Shown: in pieces, positions 11,412 to 24,466 of the stretch
How positions within the stretch are numbered: the stretch's first letter is position 1
Layout: each line of letters begins with the position of its first letter
DNA from: Zerene cesonia
Taxonomy: Eukaryota > Arthropoda > Insecta > Lepidoptera > Pieridae
DNA length: 64,000 bases
Assembly (NCBI RefSeq): GCF_012273895.1
Contig: NW_024045134.1
Span: 806,001 to 870,000, forward strand
Reading direction: 5' to 3'
Notes under the pieces: generated by a model
The model's database searches: none
The model's input: the letters and a program-made list of their open reading frames with translations, nothing else
Told to the model about the DNA's origin: nothing
Translations under genes and position numbers: made by a program

Positions 11412-14400
11412 ATGTCGAAAGAAAATAATAACTTACGATTATTAGGTTCGCCTGTTAATCTTTCCTATAGAAGTAAGAAGAGGGAAGACAAAAGAAATAA
11501 CAGAAACCGACCGCGATCAGCGTTACAGAATTCTTCGGCACCGGTATTATTCGATATTTGAAATATGTTTATTTTTTTCAATCCGAATGAACGCTTGAAG
11601 ATTGCAGACTTTATTGGAAATAGGAATTATTACACTCTTGATCAACACCTAATTTTTACAGAAATGAAGCAAGTTGGACTTATTGTTTATTAGTTCAGTA
11701 TCAATTATTGAATTAATCAAAAATATGACCTATAGCGAAATGTTATTTTTCAATCTGATTGCTTAGCTATGAGTTACCCTAATTATTGCACCAGAGATAA
11801 ACTCCATAATATTTAGTATTCTTCATCATATCATTACATGAATTGGAATTATTATACATGTTAATTTGTTACCTAGATTTGTTTACATGTTCTGTGTATA
11901 TATATATTTTTTATTCTCTTGCAGGATTATCAAGAGAGATATAAAAGACCTTTCTCTGCAGATACTAAGGATAGAGCACCTTCTACCAGATCATTTTTCA
12001 AAGTATTTAGTGCAGAACTTTTACAATCATATAACAGTAAGTCTTAATCAAATTCATGTTTCAGTATCAATTCACATTGTCCATCCTTATAGTATACTAA
12101 AAATATAAAGTGGAGGAATGTATTTATTTGTTGAACAAGCTTATCTCAGGAAATGTGAAGAATTTTTTAAATAAGTCCAGAATTAATTAAAAAAATTATT
12201 CACAATTGTATCTGTATATTATGATGCCTGAGTGCTAAAGGCTATGTATGAACCACAGACAATGCTGGGTCGACCACTAGTAATATAAGTGAATGTCTGT
12301 CTGTTATTTATCCTGGCATAGCACTAGTTTGGTTGGTGTAATTTGGAATGTAAATCTATACAAATATTGTAAAGCGAAGAGTTTGTTTGTTAATTTGTTT
12401 GAACGCACTAATCTTAGGAACCACTGGTCTGATTTGAAAAATACTTTCAGCGTTTGATAGCCCATTTATTGAGGAAGGCTATAGGCTATATATGTGCCAC
12501 GGGCGAAGCCGGGGCGGACCGCTAGTATAAAATACAGTGCAAGACCTATGATAAGATTCAGGCTATTTTTCCAAAAATCAGGTCTTAAAAAGGGAAGTGC
12601 CAGTTTCGATCTACACCAATGATCAATAAATAATTTTAAAAACCAAATTAATTTTATGAATATCACAATACGCTTCTGTATATTGAGAATATCTAAACTA
12701 AACATTAAAGTAACAAGTCACATTTGATATCAATAATCATCTGAGATCAAGGACCGAGGCAATGTATCTGCTTGTTCCCTTCCTATAACATAAAGATTGC
12801 AGGCTGTTAAACCATATCAATATTCTAAAAGCAATCTTAACATGTTTATATGTAGTTTACAAAATCTCTATTCTCTGCCTTTTCTATTTGTGTATAATTA
12901 TTTTGGTTATGTTATCCTTTTGTATATTTGAGTACTTAATTATATTTTTATTAACATTTCAGACTCTCCTCTAACAGTGAAAGTTTTACCACCCACAGAA
13001 GAGTTACTCGGCAGTTCAAAAAACTTTGAAAAGCAAATTACAAAAAAGGACAAAGATATTTGCAGCAATGCTTCAGATTACGGTTCTGAAGACACATTCA
13101 TTAGCTTAGGAACTAAGATAAAAGCCAAAGCTCAATTGGGACCAAAAAACAGAAATAATAATTCTAAAAATGCTCTAAAATATAAGAACAATACAAAGAA
13201 AAATCGTAAAGCAATGGATGCTAGTGCAAATTCTAGGGTTTCTCCTAGCGATAACTATGGCCTGGAAGTCACTATTACAGAGAGACCAAGATCAACGTCA
13301 CCCACTAGGTACAAGGATATGTTTGAAATGAGATCTTTGTCACCTACCTTTAGAAATAGACCTTATGAGTCTTACTTTCTACCATTAGATAGTAATAAAA
13401 GACCTTGTGAGGGCAACTTAGAAGAAATTGATCCTGCATTTAATGGTCCTTCTACAAATGAAGTAGAAAATTATTCTCGCCGTCTCTTGCAAACAAGACA
13501 ACAATTGTCTTTAGTGGAAGAAGAATCCACACAAGATTTAGATAGTAATATTTCTCAACATATGCTTAGCCTGCCTCAGGATGATGTTAGACAGGAGCGT
13601 AATAAGGAAAATGATGTTGATAGAAATTTCACTAAAAACTATTTAGGACATTCTAGTACTCACAAGGTTGAAGAAACTCAACAACTTGTGAACGGATCGT
13701 ACACATATAGGACATTTTTAAATGATTTTCACCCAAATGTCATGGACAAAGTCAAGACAACAAGCACAATGATCCCAACAGATGCATCTTCAAAAGACTC
13801 TGGGTATCCAGATAGCGGAACAAAGGATGACAAACCATATAACATACAGAATTATTCCCTTCCATCAACATCATTTAACGTTAACTCTAATGGAAATGGA
13901 CATCAACCAAAGAGTTTTGATAGTACATCCTCTTCGAAAGATTCAAATTATAAAGAGAATTCAAATGACAAGAATAAAATAGAGCCTTTAAATCACAGTA
14001 GACTGCTATATAAGGATTTTTTTCTCAAGAAAGAAGGTCATGTAGCACTACCACCGCAAAATACACCAAAAAAGGATGATAATACCCCGGAATCGAGTGA
14101 ACCAACAAGCTCAAAAATAGATGAGGAAAACACGAATTTAGACTATCCACCGTACCTTTTGAACAGTACGACAAAAGCATATACTTCAAAAGTTATTGAA
14201 GATTACAAAAAGGAATTAGCTGCTATTAATACGTTGCATGAACTTACTCTAAAAGATATTAAGACGGATGCAGTATCACCTACTCCCCTTAATATTAACG
14301 AAATGTTTGAACAGTTCTCCACTAACATGTCACATAACAGGCGAGATGACTGTGGTAACTCCAGCTCTAATACTAATGACGATTCACAATCAAAAGACAA

Positions 14401-17400
14401 AAACTCATTTGATCAAAAACAAGAAGATATATCAAAAGTAACAACAAAAGAATTGATTCAGAATTATTTTAAAGTTAAAGGAGATTACAAGCCAGAAAAC
14501 ATGCCGAAGAATATAAAAAAATTTGATAAAAAATTAAATAACATGCTATCTAAAAATGAAGAGAATTCTGGTTACAAAAGATTCTGGAATAACAAAAACG
14601 CGAAAAACAATACTGATAAAACTGCTTCTGTCACAAAAAATCCCGGTCAAAGGAATTTATTCACAATGAAAACTCCGTTAAGTGCAAGAACGGATAACAT
14701 TCAAACGGATAAAGACATAGAATCTTGGATGTCCATGTCAGCTCCTTCGCCTAGAATACTCGAAATTGATACCGAAGTAACATCTATTGCTACTGCTCCA
14801 GATCAACCTCCAAGTGGAGCTAAAAGTCCAGAAAAAAATGAAATAGCCCCATCAGCGAGCCAAACACAAACAAACAATGATAAAGATATTCAAAAATCAA
14901 AGGATCTGAGTTCAAACTCTACAGTGATGGATATTTATTCAATGTTAAAAGAGATTGAGAGTTACGGAGACAACCCAGTCACTTCAGTTGCACAATGTCA
15001 AATGCCTCAAACACAAGTAAAGGAGGAAGAAAGATCTCACACACCGAAAGATAACTTTATGTATGCCATTAGTGTATTTTTCGATTTCTTTATATTCTAT
15101 ATATCTTGTCTCTATTAAAGTGTTGTCTTTATTTTAGGGAGATATTTGAATTTTTGGAAAAAGTTGAGCAGAGCGCTTCTGAGGCTCTGTCAGTTGTTAC
15201 TACTACAACGCCTCAAAACATTCCAAAGTAAGTATTGAATTATTATATATAACTAGCTGTAACCGGCGGCGTTACATATAGACAGACAAACATAAAGACA
15301 GAGAGATAATCAGACTCACTTTTGCGTTTATAATATTATAATGTAGGGATGTAAACATTAGTTTTATTGCCATTTTAGACTTGAAGCACTCCTAAAACTT
15401 CCTCAAACGGAACTAGCCCAGCGTCTGGTCACAGCTTCATTGCAGTTGGAGGAAAGATCATGTTGCATCGCTCTATTGCAAGAGAGTCTTGCAAATCACA
15501 AAGAACAGGTTTTTTATCTTCACTATTTTCTTTCATGTTCTTGTTAGGTTAATTTGATTAATTTGAATAGTCAAATGTATGTATGTTCCCAATGAACTCT
15601 TTACCAATTGAACCGATTTTGATGAAATTTGGCATTTTATGTGTAATTTGGTCGAACTTAAGATATAGGATAGTTTTTATTTCGATTAATTATACCAATA
15701 ATTTATAATAAGCAACGTGTGGCCCGGTATGCTAGTATTTGCCTATTTTTACGTGGCATGGAAAGATGTTTGGTTATTTGAGTTAAGTTCTATTTATATA
15801 AACAAAAAAGGTGTGCTATGGTTATTTTAATCTCCTTTTATTGATGACTGGAAAGAAAGAATGTACCTGGGTAGGGTAAGGAAAAAGAGATGGGTCAATT
15901 TATTTCCCTTAAAACAGACTGTGATTAAACTTTCAGATGATAGGCAAAGTCAGCAACCTGGAGAAGCAGTCGCATCGTAACATCGCGAAAGTGAAGCAGG
16001 AGTGTGAAGAGACAATCAAGAGGCATCAGAATTTCATCGATCAGGTGAGATATTGTGAGGAAGGAGACGCGTGCGGACGGTATAAAGGTGGTAAGAGAGG
16101 AGGGCTTGCGGGATTTCTCTAGGAGTTCCCACGACCTCGACTTATAACGCGGTGAGATAAAACACGGTGGTGTTTAATTGGGTAGCAGGGGTCTACATAA
16201 CCTCATGGTAAAATGGTATTTCCTCGAAGGTTGTGGATATGCATGTTTCCACTATGAATAGAATTTAAGGTATTGTCTTTGAAATAAACGAATCAGATTT
16301 GGAAGCACCGCGTTATACAGTTTCGTTAATTCATCTTAATAAGAATGCTCCATTACTGTAACAAATTTCATCAAAATCCGTTCAGTAGTTTCCACGTGAT
16401 TGACGGAGAAACATCCAATGTACAAAATTTCACGTCTTTACTAATATTATAAAGCTGAAGAGTTTGTTTGTTTGTTTGAACGCACTAATCTCAGGAACTA
16501 CTGATCGGTTTAGAAAAATTCTTTCAGTGTTAGATAGCCCATTTATTGAGGAAGGCTATAGGCTATATATGTACCACGGGCGAAGCCGCGGCGGACCGTT
16601 AGTTTATAATATTAGTGTGATTTACAAATAATACGAAACTTTAACATTATAGGTAACTCCTAAAAGTTCTCTTTACACAATATGTAGGTATGATAACTGC
16701 AATGGATATAATTATATCTTCCAGCTGATAAACGACAAGAAAACGCTGAACCATCGTATAGAAGAGTTGGTGGATGAGAGACGGTCGCTCGAGGAGAGAT
16801 GGAAGCGATCGGCTCAAGCCCTGGAAGAGAGATACAAGTTGGAGTTGAGGAATCAACACGACAAGATGGCCGCCGCCCAACAGGTGACGTCAAATTTCCT
16901 AGGCCAATGTTTAATTTCATCGTATCGTTCGCAGGAGAAATTCAAAATATCAGTAGAAAATTGTCCATCCACTCGAATCTGCGGGCTAAATCAAGTTTAT
17001 TTAACATGCATTCATCCGTTTTTCCAAAGTTTTGCGTTTGAAATATATATAGGATAAGCAAAGTTATATAAATGAACTACCCGTTGTTGGCAGCATCGCT
17101 TGCTTTCGCTTCGCTTCGCATCATTCCCTATTTTATCATATTAGGGGTAGAATTTTGAAGTGAAACTTCTTTAGAATCGTTGTGATTTCAAACCTGATGC
17201 AACGGAAAAAACGACAGGTAAGAGACACAAATACAAAAATGTGTAGAATGAAGCGGGCAAAGAATGAGACAGAAATATACATACTATTTTATTCATTCTT
17301 TTGTCAATTTACTGAAGTTTCACTTCTATCGTGTGTGAATCGCACACACACTTTTTTTTTAATCTGGGCTTCGCGTTGTATATCAGACAGTAAGTAGTAA

Positions 17401-20400
17401 AACCTACCTTTGCGTTTCATGTATTTAGAAGATTATTGAATACTGAAATAACAATAATTATCACTAACGGATAGGTTAGGTGTCTAACTATAAATATATG
17501 TCTATTAAACTCGGGTGAAAACGCGTGCGATTCCGCGAACAAAAGCTAGTATTCTCATAAAATTGTAATTATATGATTGCAGGTGGCCAGACAGCGCTGG
17601 GTGCGACAGAAGGCTGAGAAGATTAAGGTGAAATAACTCAAAATATGTTTCCTTTAGATCAGTATCTAATATATTAATTGCACACAAAATGTTTGTATGA
17701 ACGTTTTTCGTCTTTTCAGGAATTAACGGTGAAAGGTCTAGAAGGGGAACTTCGTGAAATGGCGGAGAGGCAACAGAAGGAGATATCGGATTTGAAGATG
17801 TTCCACGCTGAGCAAATTGGCAAGTTGAACGCGAAGCGTGCGAGCGAGATGGAAGATCTGAGACGCACGCTCGAGACAGAGAAGGAAGAGGCTCTGGTTA
17901 AAGAGAGGCAGTTGGCCAGCTCTAGGTACAGCAAATGCTATGAATGTGGATTAATTAGTCATTGAAATATGTCAAGGAAAAGATAGACGGGACCGGGGAT
18001 TTTTGCCACATGCTAACTATTTTCCTGTGAGATTTCCGATAAAACTATCCTAAGAATACAGACAGACACACATACAGATTACGCAAACGACAACGACTTT
18101 CCTTTATACTATGTAGTAATGCAAAACTCTTAGTCACAATAGTTGTAGTCATTATCAATGATAATATTATAATAATTTTCTAGACTTGAAAAACAAATAC
18201 TGGAACTGGAGGTATCCTACCAAGAGCAGCGGACACGACTCATTGCGGAGATGAGGGCAGAAAACGAGAGAGTTGCACAGGAGTTGAGTGAAAGAGAGAG
18301 AACGCAGAGGGAAGAGTTCGGTAAGAGGTTTATTTTTTACTTTTATAATGTTTTATTTTTTAGTTTTATTTCCTTCATTACGAATGAGTCAGTGAGTCGA
18401 GAAAAAACCTTTTTTATATTTTCCATTCAGTATATAATGTCTTACAAGTATGCTAGTATTAATACTTTTCTTTTTGCGTATAAAACACTCACAAAAAATT
18501 ACCATAGTGTGAAACGTTATTCTTCAGAAAAATGGCGGACAGAGCAAGAGCGTTTATTAGAGAAGAAAAGAGAAAATGTCGAAGCGGAGATAACGAAAGA
18601 GAAGGAAATATTACAGGTCTGTATTATGTTTCCATGTCTATTGTGTATTGTATTAATTATCTGTAAAATCGTGTGAGGGATATATGTTTATTATTTTATA
18701 ATTGGCAGACACCTTTCGCCCGAACCAACAGTCATTTTAAGTACTTTTGAAAATTGACCATATTGCATTTCATCATTAGCATTTATTTAAGTTTTAGTAT
18801 GTATTCCTATCCAGTCAGGTTAGAAACGTCCATTATATACCTAGTCTTGCCATAAATATTGTAATAAAGAAAAAAGAAAATTGTTAACTGCAAATAACAT
18901 TTATTANNNNNNNNNNNNNNNNNNNNNNNNNNNNNNNNNNNNNNNNNNNNNNNNNNNNNNNNNNNNNNNNNNNNNNNNNNNNNNNNNNNNNNNNNNNNNN
19001 NNNNNNNNNNNNNNNNNNNNNNNNNNNNNNNNNNNNNNNNNNNNNNNNNNNNNNNNNNNNNNNNNNNNNNNNNNNNNNNNNNNNNNNNNNNNNNNNNNNN
19101 NNNNNNNNNNNNNNNNNNNNNNNNNNNNNNNNNNNNNNNNNNNNNNNNNNNNNNNNNNNNNNNNNNNNNNNNNNNNNNNNNNNNNNNNNNNNNNNNNNNN
19201 NNNNNNNNNNNNNNNNNNNNNNNNNNNNNNNNNNNNNNNNNNNNNNNNNNNNNNNNNNNNNNNNNNNNNNNNNNNNNNNNNNNNNNNNNNNNNNNNNNNN
19301 NNNNNNNNNNNNNNNNNNNNNNNNNNNNNNNNNNNNNNNNNNNNNNNNNNNNNNNNNNNNNNNNNNNNNNNNNNNNNNNNNNNNNNNNNNNNNNNNNNNN
19401 NNNNNNNNNNNNNNNNNNNNNNNNNNNNNNNNNNNNNNNNNNNNNNNNNNNNNNNNNNNNNNNNNNNNNNNNNNNNNNNNNNNNNNNNNNNNNNNNNNNN
19501 NNNNNNNNNNNNNNNNNNNNNNNNNNNNNNNNNNNNNNNNNNNNNNNNNNNNNNNNNNNNNNNNNNNNNNNNNNNNNNNNNNNNNNNNNNNNNNNNNNNN
19601 NNNNNNNNNNNNNNNNNNNNNNNNNNNNNNNNNNNNNNNNNNNNNNNNNNNNNNNNNNNNNNNNNNNNNNNNNNNNNNNNNNNNNNNNNNNNNNNNNNNN
19701 NNNNNNNNNNNNNNNNNNNNNNNNNNNNNNNNNNNNNNNNNNNNNNNNNNNNNNNNNNNNNNNNNNNNNNNNNNNNNNNNNNNNNNNNNNNNNNNNNNNN
19801 NNNNNNNNNNNNNNNNNNNNNNNNNNNNNNNNNNNNNNNNNNNNNNNNNNNNNNNNNNNNNNNNNNNNNNNNNNNNNNNNNNNNNNNNNNNNNNNNNNNN
19901 NNNNNNTAAAAATGACAGATTCGAAATTCAAATGTAATATTTTTTTATAATTAAGTGTAACAGTATTTATGGCCAGACTATGTAATTAATATGTAAAATT
20001 ATTTTTTGCTAAACATTTGAGATCTATTTATTTTAGACGTATACAAACTGTGGCGCATCGAACATAAGATAATAATCAAAAAATATATAGTCAAAATTAA
20101 TTTTTAGTTTTATAGCATTGAAATGCTTTATAAATGAGAAATAAAATTAATTTTAACAAAGGCCGCGTTCCATCGATACAATATTGTAATCATTGAAATA
20201 ATGTTTCGTATTGGTTGTGATGGTTCTTAATCATCTCAATAGATGGCGTGGGGTGCCCCTTAGGCACATGAAACCGAAAGAGTAGAAGAAATTCGATTAC
20301 TGTGGCAGGATCACGGGTGGCCGAGAGGCTAGGCGTTGCTACGGTTAGGCAAGATACGCAGGTTCGAATCCTGCCTCGTGATCAAATTTTTTCTATTCTT

Positions 20401-23400
20401 TCAAAATTTCTCATTCTTTCAAAATTTCTCAATATATAGTCATTTAATTTTAATTTCAGGAACGAATGAATCAAAAGCGCATTGAATTAGAAGAAGAATT
20501 CGAAAAGTACAAAAGGGAACACGAAGCGGAACAACAGATTGCACTGAAGAGGAAAGTGACGGAGATATCGGCGCAGCATAAGCTAGAAAGAGATAGAGAA
20601 ATAGAGAAGGCCATAGAGAGTATGGAAGCAGAGGCGCAAGCCGGGAGGAAGGAGTTGCAAGATGCTTTGAGGTGGGTTGGCGTTTACTATCTTCAATCGC
20701 TGCCTATATAAATAATATCACTTAGTACATACAGCCTATATCATTAAGTCATATTGCAGCTTTCCCATGGTGAACGAATTTTTGAAATTGTTGCAGCAGT
20801 TTATGCGTGAAAAGATACAAACATACAAATATAAAAAAGTTTCCTCTTTATAATATTAGTGTAAATTACCTCAGTCAAAGGAATAGACCTCCCGGGGCTT
20901 ACGCTCAGTTTTCTGGATTACTAGGGTGCCATCAAATTTTAATTTCGATTTTATGAAAAGAAAAAAAAAAGATAAATTTAAATCATTTTCGTAAATATAA
21001 ACTTTCACATCCTAGTACATATTACATTGTCACATTTTGGTGATATCCTACCCTCCTTGTGACGCTATTTATGGATGAACCCTAACAAACCCGCGTCTGT
21101 TATTGTATAAACATCATACGTTTTTGGTAAATTACAGAAGAAATAAGGAGCACTACGAGACTGAATTAAAGGAATTAGCGGAAACGGAACAAGCCACGCT
21201 GAAGCGGTACCAAGACGCGCAGGCAAGGATACGCCAGCAGGATGACAAATGTTAGTTATTACTATTTATTTCGAAAGCGTCAATTATACATATTTAAACG
21301 TTCCCAAAAGCGACAGAAAATTTTAATTCATAATGTTTTTTATTTTACCCTTACGCTATGCGTGAAATGTCAGTTTGACAAATGACAACCATGTGTATGT
21401 TTTGATTTAAACTTATAGATTTTGTGAAGAAATAGTATTTATCGTATTACTTAATGTGTTTATTCATAACGAATAAACTTGGCTTTAGAATTTAGCGTAT
21501 AATTAAGTAATAAATAGTTAATGCGGATACTTAAATAATAATAAATTAATTTTAATAGGATGTTAATTAAATAATAATAGGATACTTTAATATTACTTGG
21601 TTAAACTCTCGAAGCCAGGGTGACCAGTTAATAATAATTTATAAAATATAATTAAACGAATTTCCATCAATAGTGTCAGTACTTAATTATTGTATTTTAA
21701 ATTGACTAACATTACAGGTGCAGAGTTAGAGGTGGCCATAAGTCAATTAGAAACAAGAAACAGAGTATTGACAGAGGTAATCTATACTAATATTATAAAG
21801 CTGAAGAGTTTGTTTACTTGAACGCACTAATCTCGGGAACTACTGGTCCGAATTGAAAAATTCTTTCAGTGTTAGATAGCCCATTTATTGAGGAAGGCCA
21901 TAGGCTTTATATGTACCACGGGCGAAGCTGGGACAGACCGCTACTTATTAATAAAGATCTTATATTTAATTTACATTTTGGAATAATAAAAAAAAGTTTT
22001 AGTTGCAAAATGCAAATTTTTATTTCTAACATTGTATACCCAAAGGGTAAAACGTTACCCTATTACCGTCTGTCCGTCCGTCCCTTGAAGTATTCAGAGA
22101 TTGATGTACTTCTATTGCCACTGAATAAAGTAGCAATTAATATAAAATCTTTTAATGAGTTAACAATTTTTTTTTTGCAGATTCTCTTTACCTTATTATT
22201 TCGAAATTTTGTGGCGTGAGTCCAACTCGCACTTGACTGATTAATATTTAATATAACTCGTACGTTTTTAAATGAAACAAAAAGTTGAAGTGAAGAATTT
22301 TAAAGTCGTTTTCATGATAAAGTTTCTGAAGTTACGTTTAACAAATTAATCTGTTTACCACTATCGTGTCGAGATCTATCGAAGAGATCTATCTAATTAT
22401 CTTAAAAAAAATATGTATATTATGTACAGAACAATATTCAACTAGAGGGTCGCGCTGAAGAAATTAAATCGAGCTGCGAACAAACATGGCGGACGAAAGT
22501 GGAGAGCCTGCAGAAGGAAATGGAAGAGTTGAGAAAGACTCACGAAGAGCAGATGCACCAGTTGTATGCGAAGTGAGTAGCTTGTAATGTGGAAGTCGAG
22601 CCTAGATTTATCACACCCCCACAGAAAACCGGCGTGAAAAAATAGCATCATATTGTGTGTTCCCAGTCCTTTCCTTTATTTCTCGTCAATCCTTTCTTAA
22701 TCCCTTCCCAATTTAAAGTCGGCAATGCATTTGTTGAGGCGTAAGGTCTGCACTATAGACTATATAGACTATATTGTGTCTCTCCAAACGTTCATGGGCG
22801 GTGGTAGCGCTTACCATCAGGCGACCCACCAGCTCCATTGACGACGGTGGCATAAAAAAGCTTCTTCTACTTTCTCTTACTTATCTTTTATTATATCGCA
22901 GGCCGTGCCAACAAGTCTATATAATTTCTATTTTACGTAATGTCCTTTTTTAATGCGCAATTGTAAATGCAATATAATGGAAGGAATATACGAAGACATT
23001 TATTTTTCGCATTACATAAGCGGCAGTTTAATGCCTATGCGAAAAACGTGGAAAATTGTGTGGAAATTTAATTTTGCAAATGTAGATGCTTAATTATCTA
23101 TTTTAATGATAAACATAATCTTTTAATGGCTGAAGATGCTGTGTGATTTTAAACACACATAAATTTCCTCATATCATTACATAGTACAGAACAAAGTCGC
23201 TTCGCAATGTCTTTTCATATCCTGCTTAGATCTTTAAAACGAAGCAACGGATTTTACAACGGATTTTTTATTTTACGGAGATAATTGTGACCTTTTATCT
23301 GTTGAGTTTATGCAAGTTTTTTTTATCTTCTAAAAGACCCTTTAACATGAAATAAAAAATATTTGAAGAATAGAAAATTATATCATTAGGCGGCATTCTA

Positions 23401-23780
23401 CGCGCGTCCTTCGGCCTACGTGGGTTTAAATACCGCCTCATGGTCGAATTTTTTCATATTCTCTGAATATTTTTTTTTATAAAAGACCCTTTAAGCGTTA
23501 GTATTTAAATGTATAAAATGGTGTAGTTTGAAGATACAACCTTCTTTTTTTATTTGATATGAGAAATGTAGTTACCTGATGGCCCATTGGGGACTTTCTA
23601 TACATAGGGGGATAATGGGGTTTTATTTTTCATTCGATTTGCAGAGTTAAAGTAGCAGTAGCACGCAAGGACTCGGCGATACAAGCGCTGACCCGGGAGA
23701 ACGGGAAGTATCAAGAGAAAGTTACTCTTTTGGAGCAAAAACTGCAGCAACAGAGGAAGGACTTTTTGAAGTCGAAATAG
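11412..23780 (+). CDS. Cep131: Centrosomal protein Cep131 (AZI1; fly dilatory)
   Basis: Centriolar-satellite and transition-zone coiled-coil protein needed for cilium formation in the known family. Exons: 11412-11543, 11925-12036, 12963-15060, 15138-15227, 15379-15508, 15937-16044, 16725-16883, 17583-17627, 17720-17925, 18184-18320, 18528-18616, 20460-20671, 21138-21250, 21718-21776, 22430-22572, 23645-23780, giving 1322 aa with all phases matching. Residues 1 to about 780 are Ser/Asn/Lys-rich and probably disordered. The rest is coiled coil. The block VRQKAEKIKELTVKGLE (about residues 947-963) and the C-terminal KDSAIQAL...LEQKLQQQ segment are the family signatures I used. ATG 11412 is the first in-frame start and opens a basic N terminus. 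The gap at 18907-19906 falls in intron 11; both flanking exons are phase 0, so a hidden phase-0 exon cannot be excluded. Human CEP131 is near 1080 aa, so this copy is longer, mainly in the disordered part. Confidence 0.88.
12355..12525 (+). mobile_element. Helitron-like element in Cep131 intron 2
   Basis: Starts TCTATACAAATATTGTAAAG and ends GGGGCGGACCGCTAG, followed by T. It is 171 bp and the best-preserved 3' end in the window. It lies in sense orientation 319 bp after the donor of exon 2. Confidence 0.75.
15575..15735 (+). repeat. Second-family dispersed element in Cep131 intron 5
   Basis: Shares 'gaaccgattttgatgaaattt' and 'ataggatagtttttatttcga' with the element at 3795-4000 and ends near 'gcccggtatgctagta', another CTAG end. 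It is diverged. Confidence 0.5.
16350..16434 (+). repeat. Dispersed-element fragment
   Basis: Contains 'aaatttcatcaaaatccgtt' and 'tagtttccacgtgattgacg', a block typical of lepidopteran short interspersed repeats. It abuts the Helitron-like element at 16435. Confidence 0.4.
16435..16602 (+). mobile_element. Helitron-like element in Cep131 intron 6
   Basis: Starts TCTTTACTAATATTATAAAG and ends GCGGCGGACCGTTAG, so CTAG has changed to TTAG. About 168 bp, same family as 12355. Confidence 0.7.
17157..17326. mobile_element. Short inverted-repeat element in Cep131 intron 7
   Basis: A perfect 13-bp inverted repeat, GAAGTGAAACTTC at 17157-17169 and its reverse complement at 17314-17326, brackets about 170 bp without coding capacity. 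I could not define a target-site duplication, so a MITE is likely but unproven. Confidence 0.45.
18907..19906. other. Assembly gap of 1000 N
   Basis: Exactly 1000 consecutive N, a conventional placeholder, so the true size is unknown. It sits in intron 11 of Cep131. ORFs called across it are artefacts. Confidence 0.99.
20309..20440 (+). repeat. tRNA-like head with AT-rich tail (SINE or tRNA pseudogene)
   Basis: Positions 20311-20382 fold as a full cloverleaf: 7-bp acceptor (TCACGGG/CTCGTGA, one G-T), 3-bp D stem GCC/GGC, 5-bp anticodon stem TTGCT/GGCAA, 5-nt variable loop, and 5-bp T stem GCAGG/CCTGC with loop TTCGAAT. The anticodon would be GGT (Thr), but position 33 is C, not the invariant T, and GGT is not the usual eukaryotic Thr anticodon. 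A tail 'ttttttctattctttcaaaa' follows and recurs after related units at 23388, 34366 and 37909. I therefore favour a tRNA-derived repeat over a working tRNA gene. Confidence 0.6.
21781..21944 (+). mobile_element. Helitron-like element 4 nt inside Cep131 intron 14
   Basis: Starts TCTATACTAATATTATAAAG directly after the donor tetranucleotide gtaa (exon ends 21776), so its first bases complete the 5' splice site. It ends near 'gaccgctac', a mutated CTAG. About 164 bp, sense orientation. Confidence 0.75.
21975..22245 (-). repeat. Dispersed repeat of lepidopteran type, inverted copy
   Basis: Contains 'gtctgtccgtccgtccc' and ends 'gtgagtccaactcgcacttga', the reverse complement of the motif opening the repeat at 8926-9195. 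Confidence 0.5.
22650..22860 (+). mobile_element. Poly-A SINE copy in Cep131 intron 15
   Basis: Same family as 5738-5960 and 62607-62885 but in + orientation: 'cctttcctttattt', 'aaagtcggcaatgca', 'gttcatgggcggtggtagcg', 'cttaccatcaggcgaccca', then a short A-rich 3' end. An internal duplication of 'tatagactata' is visible at about 22755-22775. Confidence 0.65.
23388..23475 (+). repeat. 3' part of the tRNA-like repeat family
   Basis: 'taccgcctcatggtcgaattt' followed by 'ttttcatattctctg' matches the acceptor end and tail of the unit at 20309-20440. The tRNA-like body is degraded. Confidence 0.4.
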
Positions 23781-24460
23781 ATGTGTATGTTTCGAAATAT
23801 TATGGGCTCGAATGATTCTCATTTGTAGAAGTTGAAAATCTGAAGTTCCTAATCTAATAAAATTAACACGATTTAAATTCAATACTAAAGTAAAAGTACA
23901 GTGAATAATGTATAATGTACTGAGATTCTATCTTAGCGTTTAATTGATATGGTTACTAACAAATTTCAGCTAGTCATTTCAAAAGAATCTAATCTAAGTT
24001 TTACATAAAGCTTAACTTTACATAAAATTTTGAGTATAATTTTAGTGAGCCGAAAAACACCGAGACAGATGATTATGTGTTTGCTCCTAAAGCAATTGGT
24101 TTGGTCTTTCATTGTTAATATTTTATTTTATATAAATAATCCTTTGATCACATTATTCAATACATAATGCAATGGCTTACAAAAACTTACGTCTAAGCGC
24201 CAAAAAAATGCATTGTTTTCAAAATCTAATTCTAAATAAAATTTAATCTAAAAATTTTAATAATGTGCTTTTAATTAAGGATTCCACATAAAATATGTGT
24301 GTTTGATGATATTTAATTTTTTTTTTTATGATAGCTATTTTAAATTATCCGTCCATGTTTTCAAGGTTGTGATTGTTTATTATGGGATAGTGTTATTTTA
24401 TGTGTGAATTATTATTTAAGTTTTTATTTATGAGTGTTCTGTGTTGATTATGATAAAGAG

Positions 24461-24466
24461 AATAAA
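24461..24466 (+). terminator. Likely poly-A signal of Cep131
   Basis: AATAAA in 'gagaataaactatatttg', about 680 bp after the Cep131 stop and followed by T-rich sequence. Other A/T-rich hexamers occur earlier, so the choice is tentative. Confidence 0.4.

Noticed and set aside
18807..19931. Two long ORFs across the N gap
   Set aside because: They are made of N; artefacts of the gap.
20311..20382. Functional tRNA-Thr (GGT)
   Set aside because: C at position 33, unusual anticodon, and a family of degraded relatives with the same tail argue for a repeat.
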